The notes: generated by a model not told the origin, from the letters alone. Counted from the stretch's first letter, positions 5,546 through 12,002 are shown. The stretch is 24,844 bases of DNA from a virus (IMGVR_UViG_3300025759_010702:1-24844), one strand, 5' to 3'. Made by a program: numbers and translations.

Positions 5546-5599
5546 CCATATATTCTTGCCCGACCTTGTTTACTAACGACGCGCAGGCTACGTCAAACG

Positions 5600-5795
5600 A
5601 TAAATCTCTTTAATCCATTTTTACCACTTTAGTGGTTGAGGGTTTGGAACCTCTCATTACCGTTCTGAATATCTGGTTTTCACGTCACCGGTATTTCACG
5701 GGCGGTATATTCACCAGATATAAAGGATTGAGGTTCGTTACCGTCATGCTTTTTTACCCGAAGGTGATAGCGCCTTGGCCAATTCACTCATTCCT
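5600..5795 (-). ncRNA. Structured RNA domain with nested helices at the 5' end of the tRNA transcript
   Basis: No ORF fits. Paired elements on the minus strand: ACC-UUCG-GGU tetraloop hairpin (5765-5756); GAACCTC/GAGGTTC (5736-5730 with 5653-5647), extended by GGT/ACC across a symmetric internal loop; inside it ATATCTGGT/ACCAGATAT (5721-5713 with 5677-5669, 9 bp); hairpin ACCAC-TAAA-GTGGT (5636-5623); and AATCC (5729-5725) complementary to GGATT (5616-5612), which would form a pseudoknot. It starts about 10 nt after a sigma-70 promoter and continues to the tRNA-like element and tRNAs. The boundary at 5600 is approximate; pairing of 5546-5600 is unclear. Confidence 0.6.
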
Positions 5796-5805
5796 TATAT
5801 TATTA

Positions 5806-5834
5806 TATATAACTGATTCCATATAGAATGTCAA
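5806..5834 (-). promoter_or_regulatory. Sigma-70 promoter of the structured RNA and tRNA unit
   Basis: TTGACA (5834-5829), 17 nt including GGAATCAG, then TATATATAAT (from 5811). The -35 overlaps the TGA stop (5833-5831) of the preceding small gene. Confidence 0.8.
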
Positions 5835-5992
5835 CTATTATTTATGCAAATTGCTTTTTCTTTTTGTGTGAATGCGGTTTCAAGAACAGCTGCATTAATA
5901 TTACATTGCATCTCTGTTTGATACAAATCATAGTAAGTCATTTTAACTTCGTCCGATCCAAACACGCCGTTTAGTATAACTAAGATCCACAT
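5831..5992 (-). CDS. Small protein of the MWIL...AICI family (53 aa)
   Basis: It begins MWILVILNGVFGSDEVK and ends KEKAICINNS. The protein at 6488-6676 has the same pattern (MWILVFIYIY ... QAICIYKE), so the two are probably paralogues. A short hydrophobic N-terminus followed by a polar domain with Cys residues suggests a small exported or membrane-anchored protein. Start: ATG one base after the stop of the upstream gene (TAATATG). Its TGA is embedded in the next promoter's -35 box. Function unknown. Confidence 0.65.
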   Translation of the reverse strand: MWILVILNGVFGSDEVKMTYYDLYQTEMQCNINAAVLETAFTQKEKAICINNS

Positions 5993-5993
5993 A

Positions 5994-6215
5994 TTACAAC
6001 ACCTTTTTCGCGTATTTGATTACTTGCTTATCAAGAGTTGTTAAATTTTTCATTGAACCAGTTTCAGCCATTTCTTCTCCTACGCGACTAAATGCGTTAA
6101 GAATTTCTAATGGAACATTCATATTCTCACCTGATTCAGAGAACCACATCATGCGGCGACCAAAGCTAGCGATAGCACGTTCCTGTGGAGTTTGTTCAAA
6201 AAATGTCAAGTTCAT
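5994..6215 (-). CDS. Small protein (73 aa), unknown
   Basis: It starts MNLTFFEQTPQERAIASFGRR and is mostly helical with balanced charge, without membrane segment or known motif. An AAGGAAT ribosome site and its own early promoter (6245-6273) precede it. It is the first gene of a two-gene unit with the MWIL-type protein, ahead of the structured RNA. Confidence 0.7.
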   Translation of the reverse strand: MNLTFFEQTPQERAIASFGRRMMWFSESGENMNVPLEILNAFSRVGEEMAETGSMKNLTTLDKQVIKYAKKVL

Positions 6216-6244
6216 GGTGATTCCTTTTTTCCATTGATATAATT

Positions 6245-6273
6245 ATACTATCTGATTCGCAAGAGAATGTCAA
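6245..6273 (-). promoter_or_regulatory. Early sigma-70 promoter
   Basis: TTGACA (6273-6268), 17 nt containing GCGAATCAGA, TAGTAT (6250-6245). It shares the GAATCAGATAG block with promoters at 8264-8292 and 13853-13881. Confidence 0.75.
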
Positions 6274-6276
6274 TAG

Positions 6277-6495
6277 TTATTTTTGTAATGAAAAGAATTT
6301 ATGCAAGAAATAAAACCAAAATCCATTTACTATTGGTTCAACTATTGCATCAACCGCGGCAAGCTCAATTGCAGCGCCAGTAATAAGATAATTACATGTA
6401 GCTGCAATAACAATATGTCCAACCGTATATACGATTGCTAAATAAAACGAACTGTTTCCAAGCGTGTTAAATATTCCTCTTTTAAACTCACTCAT
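6277..6495 (-). CDS. DUF2061-like small membrane protein
   Basis: The 72-aa product has an N-terminal basic segment (MSEFKRGIFNTLG), then two transmembrane helices around residues 17-40 and 45-65, and ends YFLHKFFSLQK. The order of features, with a T/C-rich first helix, YLITG turn, an acidic residue in the second helix (VEPIV) and a final YFLHKF, matches DUF2061 proteins, whose function is not known. It overlaps the downstream end of the gene at 6488-6676 by 8 nt. Confidence 0.65.
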   Translation of the reverse strand: MSEFKRGIFNTLGNSSFYLAIVYTVGHIVIAATCNYLITGAAIELAAVDAIVEPIVNGFWFYFLHKFFSLQK

Positions 6496-6676
6496 TTTTT
6501 GTTTCCTTATATATGCAAATTGCTTGTGAACCTTCTAAAAAATAGCCAGCATTTCCAGATAATTTTTTTCCTAAACTTTCTCTTGCAAAAAAACATTTAT
6601 GCATACTATTAAATGAACCGTATTTAATGACATACGGCTCATTTGCGTAAATGTATATAAAAACTAAAATCCACAT
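6488..6676 (-). CDS. Small protein of the MWIL...AICI family (62 aa), paralogue of 5831-5992
   Basis: It begins MWILVFIYIYANEPYVIKYG and ends EGSQAICIYKETKNE. Start and end match the protein at 5831-5992; the centre (FNSMHKCFFARESLGKKL) is different. The N-terminus may be a signal or anchor. It overlaps the DUF2061-like gene. Small proteins with this MW-hydrophobic-...-CI layout are common in T4-like marine phages as far as I recall, with no known role. Confidence 0.6.
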   Translation of the reverse strand: MWILVFIYIYANEPYVIKYGSFNSMHKCFFARESLGKKLSGNAGYFLEGSQAICIYKETKNE

Positions 6677-6692
6677 ATATAAGTATTAGGTA

Positions 6693-6810
6693 TTATCCTT
6701 GTCCTCTATATTTTTTATAGCTACGTTTTTTTTGATTTGTTCATAGAAGAAAATTTGATATTGCGGCGGCCAATTGACGTTTTCTTATTATTTCTTTTAC
6801 CTTTTAACAT
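6693..6810 (-). CDS. Small very basic protein interrupted at an A8 run (frameshift or sequence error)
   Basis: From ATG at 6810 the zero frame encodes 29 residues (MLKGKRNNKKTSIGRRNI...NKSKKT) and stops at TAG (6723-6721), directly after eight consecutive A (6733-6726 on the minus strand). If one A is skipped, the frame continues ...KKRSYKKYRGQG and stops at TAA (6695-6693), giving a 38-aa Lys/Arg-rich protein with a natural-looking tail. A GAGGAT ribosome site precedes the ATG. The coordinates span the full-length version; the short form is 6721-6810. Programmed slippage and a homopolymer sequencing error are both possible. Confidence 0.45.
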
Positions 6811-6818
6811 TATTATCC

Positions 6819-7307
6819 TCACATCTTACTAAAATTTTCAAGTAAAGGTTTTTCTACTTTTTTTCGATATTTGCAGCCGATAAATGATGATACAAAATAA
6901 CCTTCTGGAATTTTATATGCAATTTTTAACGGTTCACCTAATGAGTCTGATCTTTTATTTTCTCTTGCAGTGGCAAGAACAGTTTGATCGTTTTCCCAAA
7001 TAAAATTCCACCATTCTTCCGAGTCCTTCCATTCACGATTAAAGGCTTCTTCAACCCAATCATGTCTTTTATTAATATGAGCTCGTTCAACAGGGTTTTC
7101 ATCTTTGCGAGTTGGAATTCTTTCAAAGTTCACAGATTTAAAAGAATCAAGCGCGTCTTGTGTAATACCAATCACACGCCAATTCAATTCATTAAATGTT
7201 GCAGTTAAGCTTGAGAAAGCTCTATACAAATACTTCTTATCGGCATGCTTTGCCTTCTGCATGGCAAGAAATATTGCAAAGAACTCATCTCTTTTGACTT
7301 TATCCAT
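6819..7307 (-). CDS. Uncharacterised protein (162 aa)
   Basis: The ATG at 7307 (MDKVKRDEFFAIFLAMQKAK) is chosen because a longer open frame would run back into tRNA-Leu. The protein is rich in charged and aromatic residues; the middle holds HINKRHDWVEEAFNREW and SEEWWNFIWENDQTVLATA, and the C-terminus KIPEGYFVSSFIGCKYRKK. No family is recognised, and no membrane or signal segment is visible. Located 15 nt after tRNA-Leu, it probably shares the tRNA transcript. Its stop is followed at once by the ribosome site of the small basic protein gene. Confidence 0.75.
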   Translation of the reverse strand: MDKVKRDEFFAIFLAMQKAKHADKKYLYRAFSSLTATFNELNWRVIGITQDALDSFKSVNFERIPTRKDENPVERAHINKRHDWVEEAFNREWKDSEEWWNFIWENDQTVLATARENKRSDSLGEPLKIAYKIPEGYFVSSFIGCKYRKKVEKPLLENFSKM

Positions 7308-7322
7308 AATCGCCTTTTCTAA

Positions 7323-7409
7323 TGGTGCCCTCTGCCGGACTCGAACCGGCACGCTCATATGAGCAAGAGATTTTAAGTCTCTGGTGTCTACCTATTCCAC
7401 CAAGAGGGC
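7323..7409 (-). tRNA. tRNA-Leu (TAA)
   Basis: Class II tRNA: acceptor GCCCTCT/AGAGGGC, discriminator A, encoded CCA, anticodon loop CTTAAAA (TAA), long variable arm GCTCATATGAGC and T loop TTCGAGT. It reads UUA, a favoured Leu codon in this AT-rich genome. Confidence 0.96.
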
Positions 7410-7421
7410 ATTTATTTTTTT

Positions 7422-7498
7422 TGGCGACCCCTGAAGGATTCGAACCCTCGACCTAGTGCTTAGAAGGCACTTGCTCTATCCTGCTGAGCTAAGGAGTC
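7422..7498 (-). tRNA. tRNA-Arg (TCT)
   Basis: Acceptor GACTCCT/AGGGGTC with one T-G pair, discriminator G, encoded CCA, D arm AGCTCAGCAGGATAGAGC, anticodon loop CTTCTAA (TCT), T loop TTCGAAT. It reads AGA/AGG. Confidence 0.96.
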
Positions 7499-7508
7499 AT
7501 TTAAAATT

Positions 7509-7585
7509 TGGTGCTCCCACTTGGACTTGAACCAAGGACCAAAGCGTTATGAGCGCTCTGCTCTGACCAACTGAGCTACAGGAGC
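7509..7585 (-). tRNA. tRNA with CAT anticodon (Ile2 or elongator Met)
   Basis: Acceptor GCTCCTG/TGGGAGC with two wobble pairs at the inner end, discriminator A, encoded CCA, anticodon loop CTCATAA, T arm CTTGG-TTCAAGT-CCAAG. The 3' half resembles the AUA-reading tRNA-Ile2 (lysidine-modified CAU) more than elongator Met, and AUA is frequent in this genome, so Ile2 is the better guess. Confidence 0.93.
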
Positions 7586-7596
7586 ACACTTTTAAT

Positions 7597-7740
7597 TTAT
7601 AGCTTATTTTCGTAAGCAGATTTCCACGCTTTACTAGCATCTTTTGATCCGTGGTTGTATCCAATGATATAACCAATCATTCCACCACAGATTGCGATGA
7701 TAGTAATAGATAAGAGTTCTGGTGTAATAAATTCAAGCAT
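7597..7740 (-). CDS. Single-helix membrane protein (47 aa)
   Basis: ATG at 7740 follows an AAGGAT ribosome site. The product starts MLEFITPELLSITIIAICGG and has one transmembrane helix (about 10-28, with GGMIGYIIG) followed by a soluble tail with a KDASKAWKSAYENKL end. It lies between the tRNA-CAT and another tiny membrane-peptide gene, so the three proteins at 7597-8233 likely form an operon that runs into the tRNAs. Function unknown; small phage membrane proteins of this kind can be spanins, holins or host-modifying peptides, but nothing here selects one. Confidence 0.7.
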   Translation of the reverse strand: MLEFITPELLSITIIAICGGMIGYIIGYNHGSKDASKAWKSAYENKL

Positions 7741-7754
7741 ATTTTTTATCCTTA

Positions 7755-7847
7755 TTAAAACATTCCATTTACGCTAAGAAAGATCAAGCCAATAACCACC
7801 GCTGCCGACATAGATGCAGATACGAAATCTATTAGTAAGCTTTTCAT
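7755..7847 (-). CDS. Single-helix membrane peptide (30 aa)
   Basis: Its ATG overlaps the upstream stop as TAATG, and the AAGGAG ribosome site lies 8 nt upstream inside the end of that gene. The product MKSLLIDFVSASMSAAVVIG continues through LIFLSVNGMF; nearly all of it is one membrane helix. The arrangement supports it being real despite its size. Function unknown. Confidence 0.6.
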   Translation of the reverse strand: MKSLLIDFVSASMSAAVVIGLIFLSVNGMF

Positions 7848-8233
7848 TAGGCTGCTCCTTCCAAGTTCATTTCAACTTCTTCAAAACGACGATCTTTACG
7901 GTTTGTATAAGTATCAGTGTAGAACCATGCAGTACCATCAAAGATATAAAGATAATCTGCACCAGTGCTACGATCACCGCAGCGAAGAAATACATCTACA
8001 GAGTCATAAATCATTGCAGGATCATTATGAACAGCTTCTTGACGAGACTCAAGGTAGTCTTCTTTTAAACCGGAAATGTAACCACCTTTGGCAACCATTT
8101 CTGCATCATATTGGCTGTTATAGTTTTCTACTAACATACGACCGTTATAAGCAAGATAGCCATCGTAGTGGCAATAAGAAGCAGTAACCGAACCGTCTTT
8201 GTTCAGAATTCCGATCATTGATGATGTACCCAT
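7847..8233 (-). CDS. Uncharacterised soluble protein (128 aa), MGTSS type
   Basis: It starts MGTSSMIGILNKDGSVTASY and continues CHYDGYLAYNGRMLVENYN, a pattern of an N-terminal beta-hairpin with CxYDGY that I recall from small conserved proteins of many T4-like phages (MGT/MGTR starts). The C-terminal half, YLYIFDGTAWFYTDTYTNRK, is also beta-rich. No catalytic motif is evident. It is the first gene after an early promoter (8264-8292) and has an AAAGGAAC ribosome site, so it is probably early. Confidence 0.75.
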   Translation of the reverse strand: MGTSSMIGILNKDGSVTASYCHYDGYLAYNGRMLVENYNSQYDAEMVAKGGYISGLKEDYLESRQEAVHNDPAMIYDSVDVFLRCGDRSTGADYLYIFDGTAWFYTDTYTNRKDRRFEEVEMNLEGAA

Positions 8234-8263
8234 TGGTATGTTCCTTTTCCATTTGATATATAT

Positions 8264-8292
8264 AATCTATCTGATTCGCAGCCAAATGTCAA
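8264..8292 (-). promoter_or_regulatory. Early sigma-70 promoter
   Basis: TTGACA (8292-8287), 17 nt with GCGAATCAGA, TAGATT (8269-8264). It shares a block of about 12 bases with the promoters at 6245-6273 and 13853-13881. Confidence 0.75.
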
Positions 8293-8300
8293 TAGTTATT

Positions 8301-9005
8301 TTACCATTCTCCAGTCCAATGTGACATATTAAATTCTTTATATAGATCTTTTTTCATTTTTTCATGTCCTTCACTAATTCCATTCTGATATAATATTGTA
8401 TCATAAGGAGGATCTTCACGATATGTAACTAAAAATGGATTTTCTTTAACAATTTTACGAAAGCTATTAAAAAACTCAATACCAGGGTTTGTATCTGCTT
8501 GTTCACCAAATATTGATTTAGAAACGGCATGCATATATGTTTGTGGACCTAAGTAATAAACGTGGCGATAACCTTGTTTTCTTCTCCAAAGATTTAAACC
8601 TATTGCATCACTAAAAGTAGTATTGTTTGGAACGCTTAGCATGAAGTCTTGAGAAAAATCTGAGTCTTTATAAGTTGGTAGAACCCAACGTGTATCTTTT
8701 TCGATAATTGACGAAAGAGGTGTATTACAAAGACGATCTACATCAACATACAAACCGCCTTCGATATATATTTTTAATAATCTCCAAATATCGGATTTTG
8801 CAACAATATGATCATCCTTAACAAGATCATAATCTAATCCTAATTTTTCTTTAAGATATTGTTCTATATCATAATCATCATAAACTCGAACTTCCCAATC
8901 TGGATTTAGTTCAATTATTTTTTTAAGTCCGTTTTGAATAAGAATAGAATTACTATTAAGTATATCTTTAGTAGACCAAGTCGTATGAACGATCTTTGGT
9001 ATCAT
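8301..9005 (-). CDS. Glycosyltransferase with DXD motif (GT32 / Gly_transf_sug type)
   Basis: The 234-aa product starts MIPKIVHTTW, the family's usual IPKxIHxxW, and has AKSDIWRLLKIYIEGGLYVD (69-88) followed by DVD at 88-90, which binds the metal and nucleotide sugar. Tail residues near YLGPQTY and the final HWTGEW also fit this family. Such enzymes, related to Och1 and bacterial capsule transferases, move a sugar from a nucleotide-sugar donor to a glycan. Donor and acceptor are not readable; membrane segments are absent, so it is cytosolic or peripheral. A TAAGGAG ribosome site precedes the ATG. It follows the zinc-ribbon gene in the operon downstream of gp52. Confidence 0.88.
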   Translation of the reverse strand: MIPKIVHTTWSTKDILNSNSILIQNGLKKIIELNPDWEVRVYDDYDIEQYLKEKLGLDYDLVKDDHIVAKSDIWRLLKIYIEGGLYVDVDRLCNTPLSSIIEKDTRWVLPTYKDSDFSQDFMLSVPNNTTFSDAIGLNLWRRKQGYRHVYYLGPQTYMHAVSKSIFGEQADTNPGIEFFNSFRKIVKENPFLVTYREDPPYDTILYQNGISEGHEKMKKDLYKEFNMSHWTGEW

Positions 9006-9024
9006 AATTTAGCTCCTTACAAGT

Positions 9025-9189
9025 TCAAGTTAACTTGTCTTCTTTACCTAGTCCTTTTTTACCACAATGTGGACAGTGAAAAACGTATCTATCAATACAA
9101 ATATTTTGTTCCATTGTGGCATAAGTAAACCATCCATTACAAGCCGAACATGTTAAGTGCCAAATAATTTCTTTGTGTGCTCTAAACAT
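9025..9189 (-). CDS. Zinc-ribbon protein (54 aa)
   Basis: It starts MFRAHKEIIWHLTCSACNGW. Two CxxC pairs, Cys14/Cys17 and Cys39/Cys42, are separated by a beta-rich stretch, the layout of a zinc ribbon. The rest is basic (GKKGLGKEDK). Similar tiny zinc ribbons occur in T4-like phages and may bind nucleic acid or RNA polymerase, but no role is proven. It lies 8 nt after the metallopeptidase gene; there is no good ribosome site, and TATAAATA sits 6-13 nt upstream of the ATG (see rejected items). Confidence 0.7.
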   Translation of the reverse strand: MFRAHKEIIWHLTCSACNGWFTYATMEQNICIDRYVFHCPHCGKKGLGKEDKLT

Positions 9190-9197
9190 AAACGTAT

Positions 9198-9569
9198 TTA
9201 TATGACCTTTGTAAATTTTTCCAAAAGAGGAACAGCTTTTTCATAGGCTTCTTTTTCCCACCACCGATCTTTATAAGGCATATCTTTATGTTTATCTAAA
9301 AGGTATCCTAAGTCTTGAGTCATATATTGTTTTACGTGCACCATTTCGTGAGAAACTGTAGTGAATACTTTTTCAAGATCGCGGTTACAATCAATAAGTA
9401 TGACATAATTGCCTTCACTCTCATCTATACACATTCCATAGCTATCTTTAATATCATATTCTGTAATAAAAATTGAACGTGGAATAATACATAATTCTTT
9501 ACACAAAAATTTTACAAATTTTTCTATTAAGTAATTATATGTAGGATCAAGTGAAACTGTAATATTCAT
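9198..9569 (-). CDS. HExxH metallopeptidase-like protein, copy 2
   Basis: The 123-aa product has HEMVHVKQY at 74-82 and WWEKEAYE at 103-110, so two His and a downstream Glu are available to bind zinc, with Glu75 as catalytic base, as in gluzincin and SprT-like minimal proteases. It is a paralogue of 10056-10469. Its ATG follows directly on the stop of the gene between them. Substrates are unknown; possible targets are host or virion proteins. Activity is inferred only from the motif. Confidence 0.78.
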   Translation of the reverse strand: MNITVSLDPTYNYLIEKFVKFLCKELCIIPRSIFITEYDIKDSYGMCIDESEGNYVILIDCNRDLEKVFTTVSHEMVHVKQYMTQDLGYLLDKHKDMPYKDRWWEKEAYEKAVPLLEKFTKVI

Positions 9570-10055
9570 TTAATCTTCATATTCGTCATCATCATTATCA
9601 TAAAAAGAAATTTCTTCATATAAATTAAAGTGATCTTTTAAGTCTTCAGGTATACTATCTAACGTTTTAATATCGTTTGGATCATATTCATAGTATTCAT
9701 CTTCATTATCAATATACCATCCGATAAAACACATTCCTGGTTCAAAATATCTTAGTTCTACAATTAAGTCGGGATTTTCAATACTAAAAGTTTCAAAAAC
9801 TTGAATAGGTGGACCCCAAGCAGTATCTATGGTGCCAGAAATATATGCTTCATCTCCGTCTTCTTCTAATACTAAATTTTCTGGGCTTGCATCCCATTTT
9901 ACACCCCATTTATCAACTGCTGTATTATAATCCCAATCACCAATAGGAACCATCACTTCAAATAAACCATCAGACTTTTCTATTTTATTATATAATTCTT
10001 CAATTTTAGATGTAGGTCCTTTAATAAGAACGTCGTTCATACACCAATTTGGCAT
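9570..10055 (-). CDS. YubB/Api92-like ferredoxin-fold protein (DUF1281 type)
   Basis: The 161-aa protein begins MPNWCMNDVLIKG, the conserved opening (MPNWCxN) of the DUF1281/Api92-like ferredoxin-fold family found on plasmids and phages. DTAWGPPIQVFETFS near the middle and FEPGMCFIGWY further on fit its later conserved block. The end is very acidic (NDDDEYED). Function of the family is unknown. It is sandwiched without gaps between the two metallopeptidase paralogues, which suggests joint function, for example as inhibitor, substrate or adaptor; this is inference. Confidence 0.8.
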   Translation of the reverse strand: MPNWCMNDVLIKGPTSKIEELYNKIEKSDGLFEVMVPIGDWDYNTAVDKWGVKWDASPENLVLEEDGDEAYISGTIDTAWGPPIQVFETFSIENPDLIVELRYFEPGMCFIGWYIDNEDEYYEYDPNDIKTLDSIPEDLKDHFNLYEEISFYDNDDDEYED

Positions 10056-10469
10056 TTACATAAATCCTTCTTGTTTAAAAATATCAGACATAATTTTTTC
10101 GTATTCATATGCTTCAACCTCCCAAGGAGATTCGTAATATGATACGTTATATTTTTTTCCTTTCCACCTTGATGGTAATTTACCAATACCGCTTTTTAAT
10201 TCATTGTGTAAGTATTGTTTCACATGAACCATTTCATGAAAAAACGTTGTGATTATATCTTTCTTATTTAATGACGGATTGATATACATAAGTATTTCAT
10301 TATCATTTGGTTCATATTCAACATAACCACAGCAATCATTATTAAACTCACCATCAAAATATATTTCTAATTCGCCATCAATTTGAAGAAAGTCCGACGC
10401 AAATATAATCATTTTATCCATTAAAGAATTAGAAATCTTTTTTGGTTTATCATATGTAACGTAAAACAT
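10056..10469 (-). CDS. HExxH metallopeptidase-like protein, copy 1
   Basis: The 137-aa product has FFHEMVHVKQYLHNEL (77-92, HExxH) and ESPWEVEAYEYE near 113-124 supplying the third ligand. The HEMVHVKQY core is identical to that of copy 2. The N-terminal third differs and contains a CC pair in FNNDCCGYV. It starts in a TAATG overlap with the end of gp52, so it is translated with the topoisomerase subunit gene. Protease activity is plausible but unproven. Confidence 0.78.
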   Translation of the reverse strand: MFYVTYDKPKKISNSLMDKMIIFASDFLQIDGELEIYFDGEFNNDCCGYVEYEPNDNEILMYINPSLNKKDIITTFFHEMVHVKQYLHNELKSGIGKLPSRWKGKKYNVSYYESPWEVEAYEYEKIMSDIFKQEGFM

Positions 10470-11812
10470 TATTCACATACCGCATCAAGATCAAGAATAA
10501 ATTGTTCGTTTGCGGTTGTTTTTTCCCAATATTTAAAATCTTTAATAGCAGCTTTAATTTCTTTATCAAGCTCTTTTACCATTTCGTCTGTTAAGCTTAT
10601 GATATTAATACGCAACAAACGGTCTACGTCATCTTTAAGCGCATTCGTGTGTTCAAGAATTTGCTTTCCAACATCTGCTTTTTTACGATTCTTAAATATA
10701 ATCTTATCATCAAGTACTGCTTGAATAAATTCCATTTTAACTTGTAACCAACCAATTTCAGATTCAATCTCGGCTTTACGTTTTTCAATACGCTTAGATA
10801 AAATACCAATTCGATAATCACAAAAGTCTTTGATTAATAAACGCTCGTCTTTATAATCACGCAGTTTGCCTTCATGATTAATAACTGTTAAATTTTCAGT
10901 TAAAGGTTTTGATAACTTAAACTTACGAATAATGCGTTCGTCAGGCCATGCTGAACTTGTTTGTTGTTTGAGTTTGATCTCAAATCTAAAACCTGTTTTA
11001 TCACACATATCCTCATAAGATACAATATCACCTTTATCTTCAAGATCATCAAGGACTTTAACGTATGACTCACGATCATACCCATATGGTACCTCAGTAA
11101 TCTCAAGAACTGTTTTACTCTTCTTTTCAAAACAACCAAGAACTGTAAATTTATCTTCTTCAGCGTTATAGTTTACTGTACCTTTAAAATCCGGAAACGT
11201 CACTGGAAGCCTGTTAGCTATATTACCACTCAATATGTATTCACGACAGGCACTAGAAAGTGCGGCAGGCGATCGTGGAAGGATGTTTGTGGCAAAACCA
11301 GTAGCAATTCCTTTAGTTCCATTTGCGAGTACTAAAGGAATTACAGGAAGATAGAATGCAGGTGGCTCATGTTCAGGATCTTCATGTGCTGGTGACAAAT
11401 CAAGATCTTTAATATATTTATTAAAATTTTCATGAACTCGAGTATATACATAACGCGGAGCGCCGGCCTCCTGGACCAATCGAGTTCCAAAAGAACCTCG
11501 ACCTTCGACCAAACAAATGTTGTTATTCCAGGAGGCCGCCATCAGCTGACCTGCGCCTGCAGCGCTAGCCTCACCATGATTATATCCATAATCGGAAATA
11601 ATACCGGCGACTGCTGATACCTTTTTAAAATCTTTCTTTGAATTTAATAATGAAGAATATAGATAAAATCTTTGTACTGGTTTTAATCCATCAATCATAT
11701 TTGGAATAGCACGACTCTCAACAGTATACATAGCAAACGATAACCATTCATTTGCTGCAACCTTTGAAATTGGATATTCATTTTTTTCTTGAGTAAAATC
11801 AAGTACGTTCAT
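10469..11812 (-). CDS. 52: DNA topoisomerase II medium subunit (T4 gp52 homologue)
   Basis: This is the DNA-cleaving subunit, related to GyrA/ParC. The 447-aa product has DGLKPVQR (41-48), NHGEASAAGAGQLM (78-91) and GAPRYVYTRV (117-126), in which Tyr121 would form the covalent bond to DNA. It lacks the GyrA C-terminal wrapping domain, as T4 gp52 does (about 440 aa). A coiled-coil region follows near residues 330-420 (KRIEKRKAEIESEIGW). With the large subunit it relaxes supercoils and supports replication-fork start. Early promoter 11839-11867 and an AAAGGA ribosome site drive it; downstream are the metallopeptidase genes. Confidence 0.95.
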   Translation of the reverse strand: MNVLDFTQEKNEYPISKVAANEWLSFAMYTVESRAIPNMIDGLKPVQRFYLYSSLLNSKKDFKKVSAVAGIISDYGYNHGEASAAGAGQLMAASWNNNICLVEGRGSFGTRLVQEAGAPRYVYTRVHENFNKYIKDLDLSPAHEDPEHEPPAFYLPVIPLVLANGTKGIATGFATNILPRSPAALSSACREYILSGNIANRLPVTFPDFKGTVNYNAEEDKFTVLGCFEKKSKTVLEITEVPYGYDRESYVKVLDDLEDKGDIVSYEDMCDKTGFRFEIKLKQQTSSAWPDERIIRKFKLSKPLTENLTVINHEGKLRDYKDERLLIKDFCDYRIGILSKRIEKRKAEIESEIGWLQVKMEFIQAVLDDKIIFKNRKKADVGKQILEHTNALKDDVDRLLRINIISLTDEMVKELDKEIKAAIKDFKYWEKTTANEQFILDLDAVCE

Positions 11813-11838
11813 AGTGATTCCTTTTCGTTATTCTATAT

Positions 11839-11867
11839 ATACTATCACATTACTCTTGCATTGTCAA
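11839..11867 (-). promoter_or_regulatory. Early sigma-70 promoter of gp52, nested in the preceding small gene
   Basis: TTGACA (11867-11862), 17 nt, TAGTAT (11844-11839). The -35 box lies inside the last codons of the 50-aa membrane protein gene, and the spacer runs across its stop. Confidence 0.75.
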
Positions 11868-12002
11868 TCTTAACTTACAATATACAAGCCACATTTCATA
11901 AATAAAATACGATAGGATTAGTCCAATATATGGAATAAAAAATAAATTTAAAATAAAATAAGCAAATATAATTGAAGCAAATATATCATACCAAGTAATC
12001 AT
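11850..12002 (-). CDS. Hydrophobic membrane protein (50 aa)
   Basis: Its ATG overlaps the stop of the large topoisomerase gene as ATGA. The product starts MITWYDIFASIIFAYFILNL and continues with FFIPYIGLILSYFIYEMW, two closely spaced hydrophobic helices, then a basic end. Translational coupling and the shared reading space with the gp52 promoter support a real gene. No family is recognised. Confidence 0.6.
   Translation of the reverse strand: MITWYDIFASIIFAYFILNLFFIPYIGLILSYFIYEMWLVYCKLRLTMQE

Noticed and set aside
5431-5800. Group I intron or RNase P RNA as explanation of the structured region
   Set aside because: No recognisable P/Q/R/S core or G-binding site, no interrupted tRNA (Thr and Pro are complete), and no RNase P conserved blocks.
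7308-7358. N-terminal extension of the 162-aa protein gene
   Set aside because: The added residues (SVPVRVRQRAP) are translated from the 3' half of tRNA-Leu. The ATG at 7307 has its own ribosome site.
7105-7362. Plus-strand 85-aa ORF ending ALCRTRTGTLI
   Set aside because: Antisense to the 162-aa protein gene and to tRNA-Leu; the CRTRTGT ending is the usual false translation of a tRNA T arm.
9195-9202. TATAAATA just before the zinc-ribbon gene as a late promoter
   Set aside because: It lies partly in the stop region of the upstream gene and only 6 nt before the ATG, leaving essentially no leader; likely chance in AT-rich DNA, though a leaderless late message cannot be excluded.
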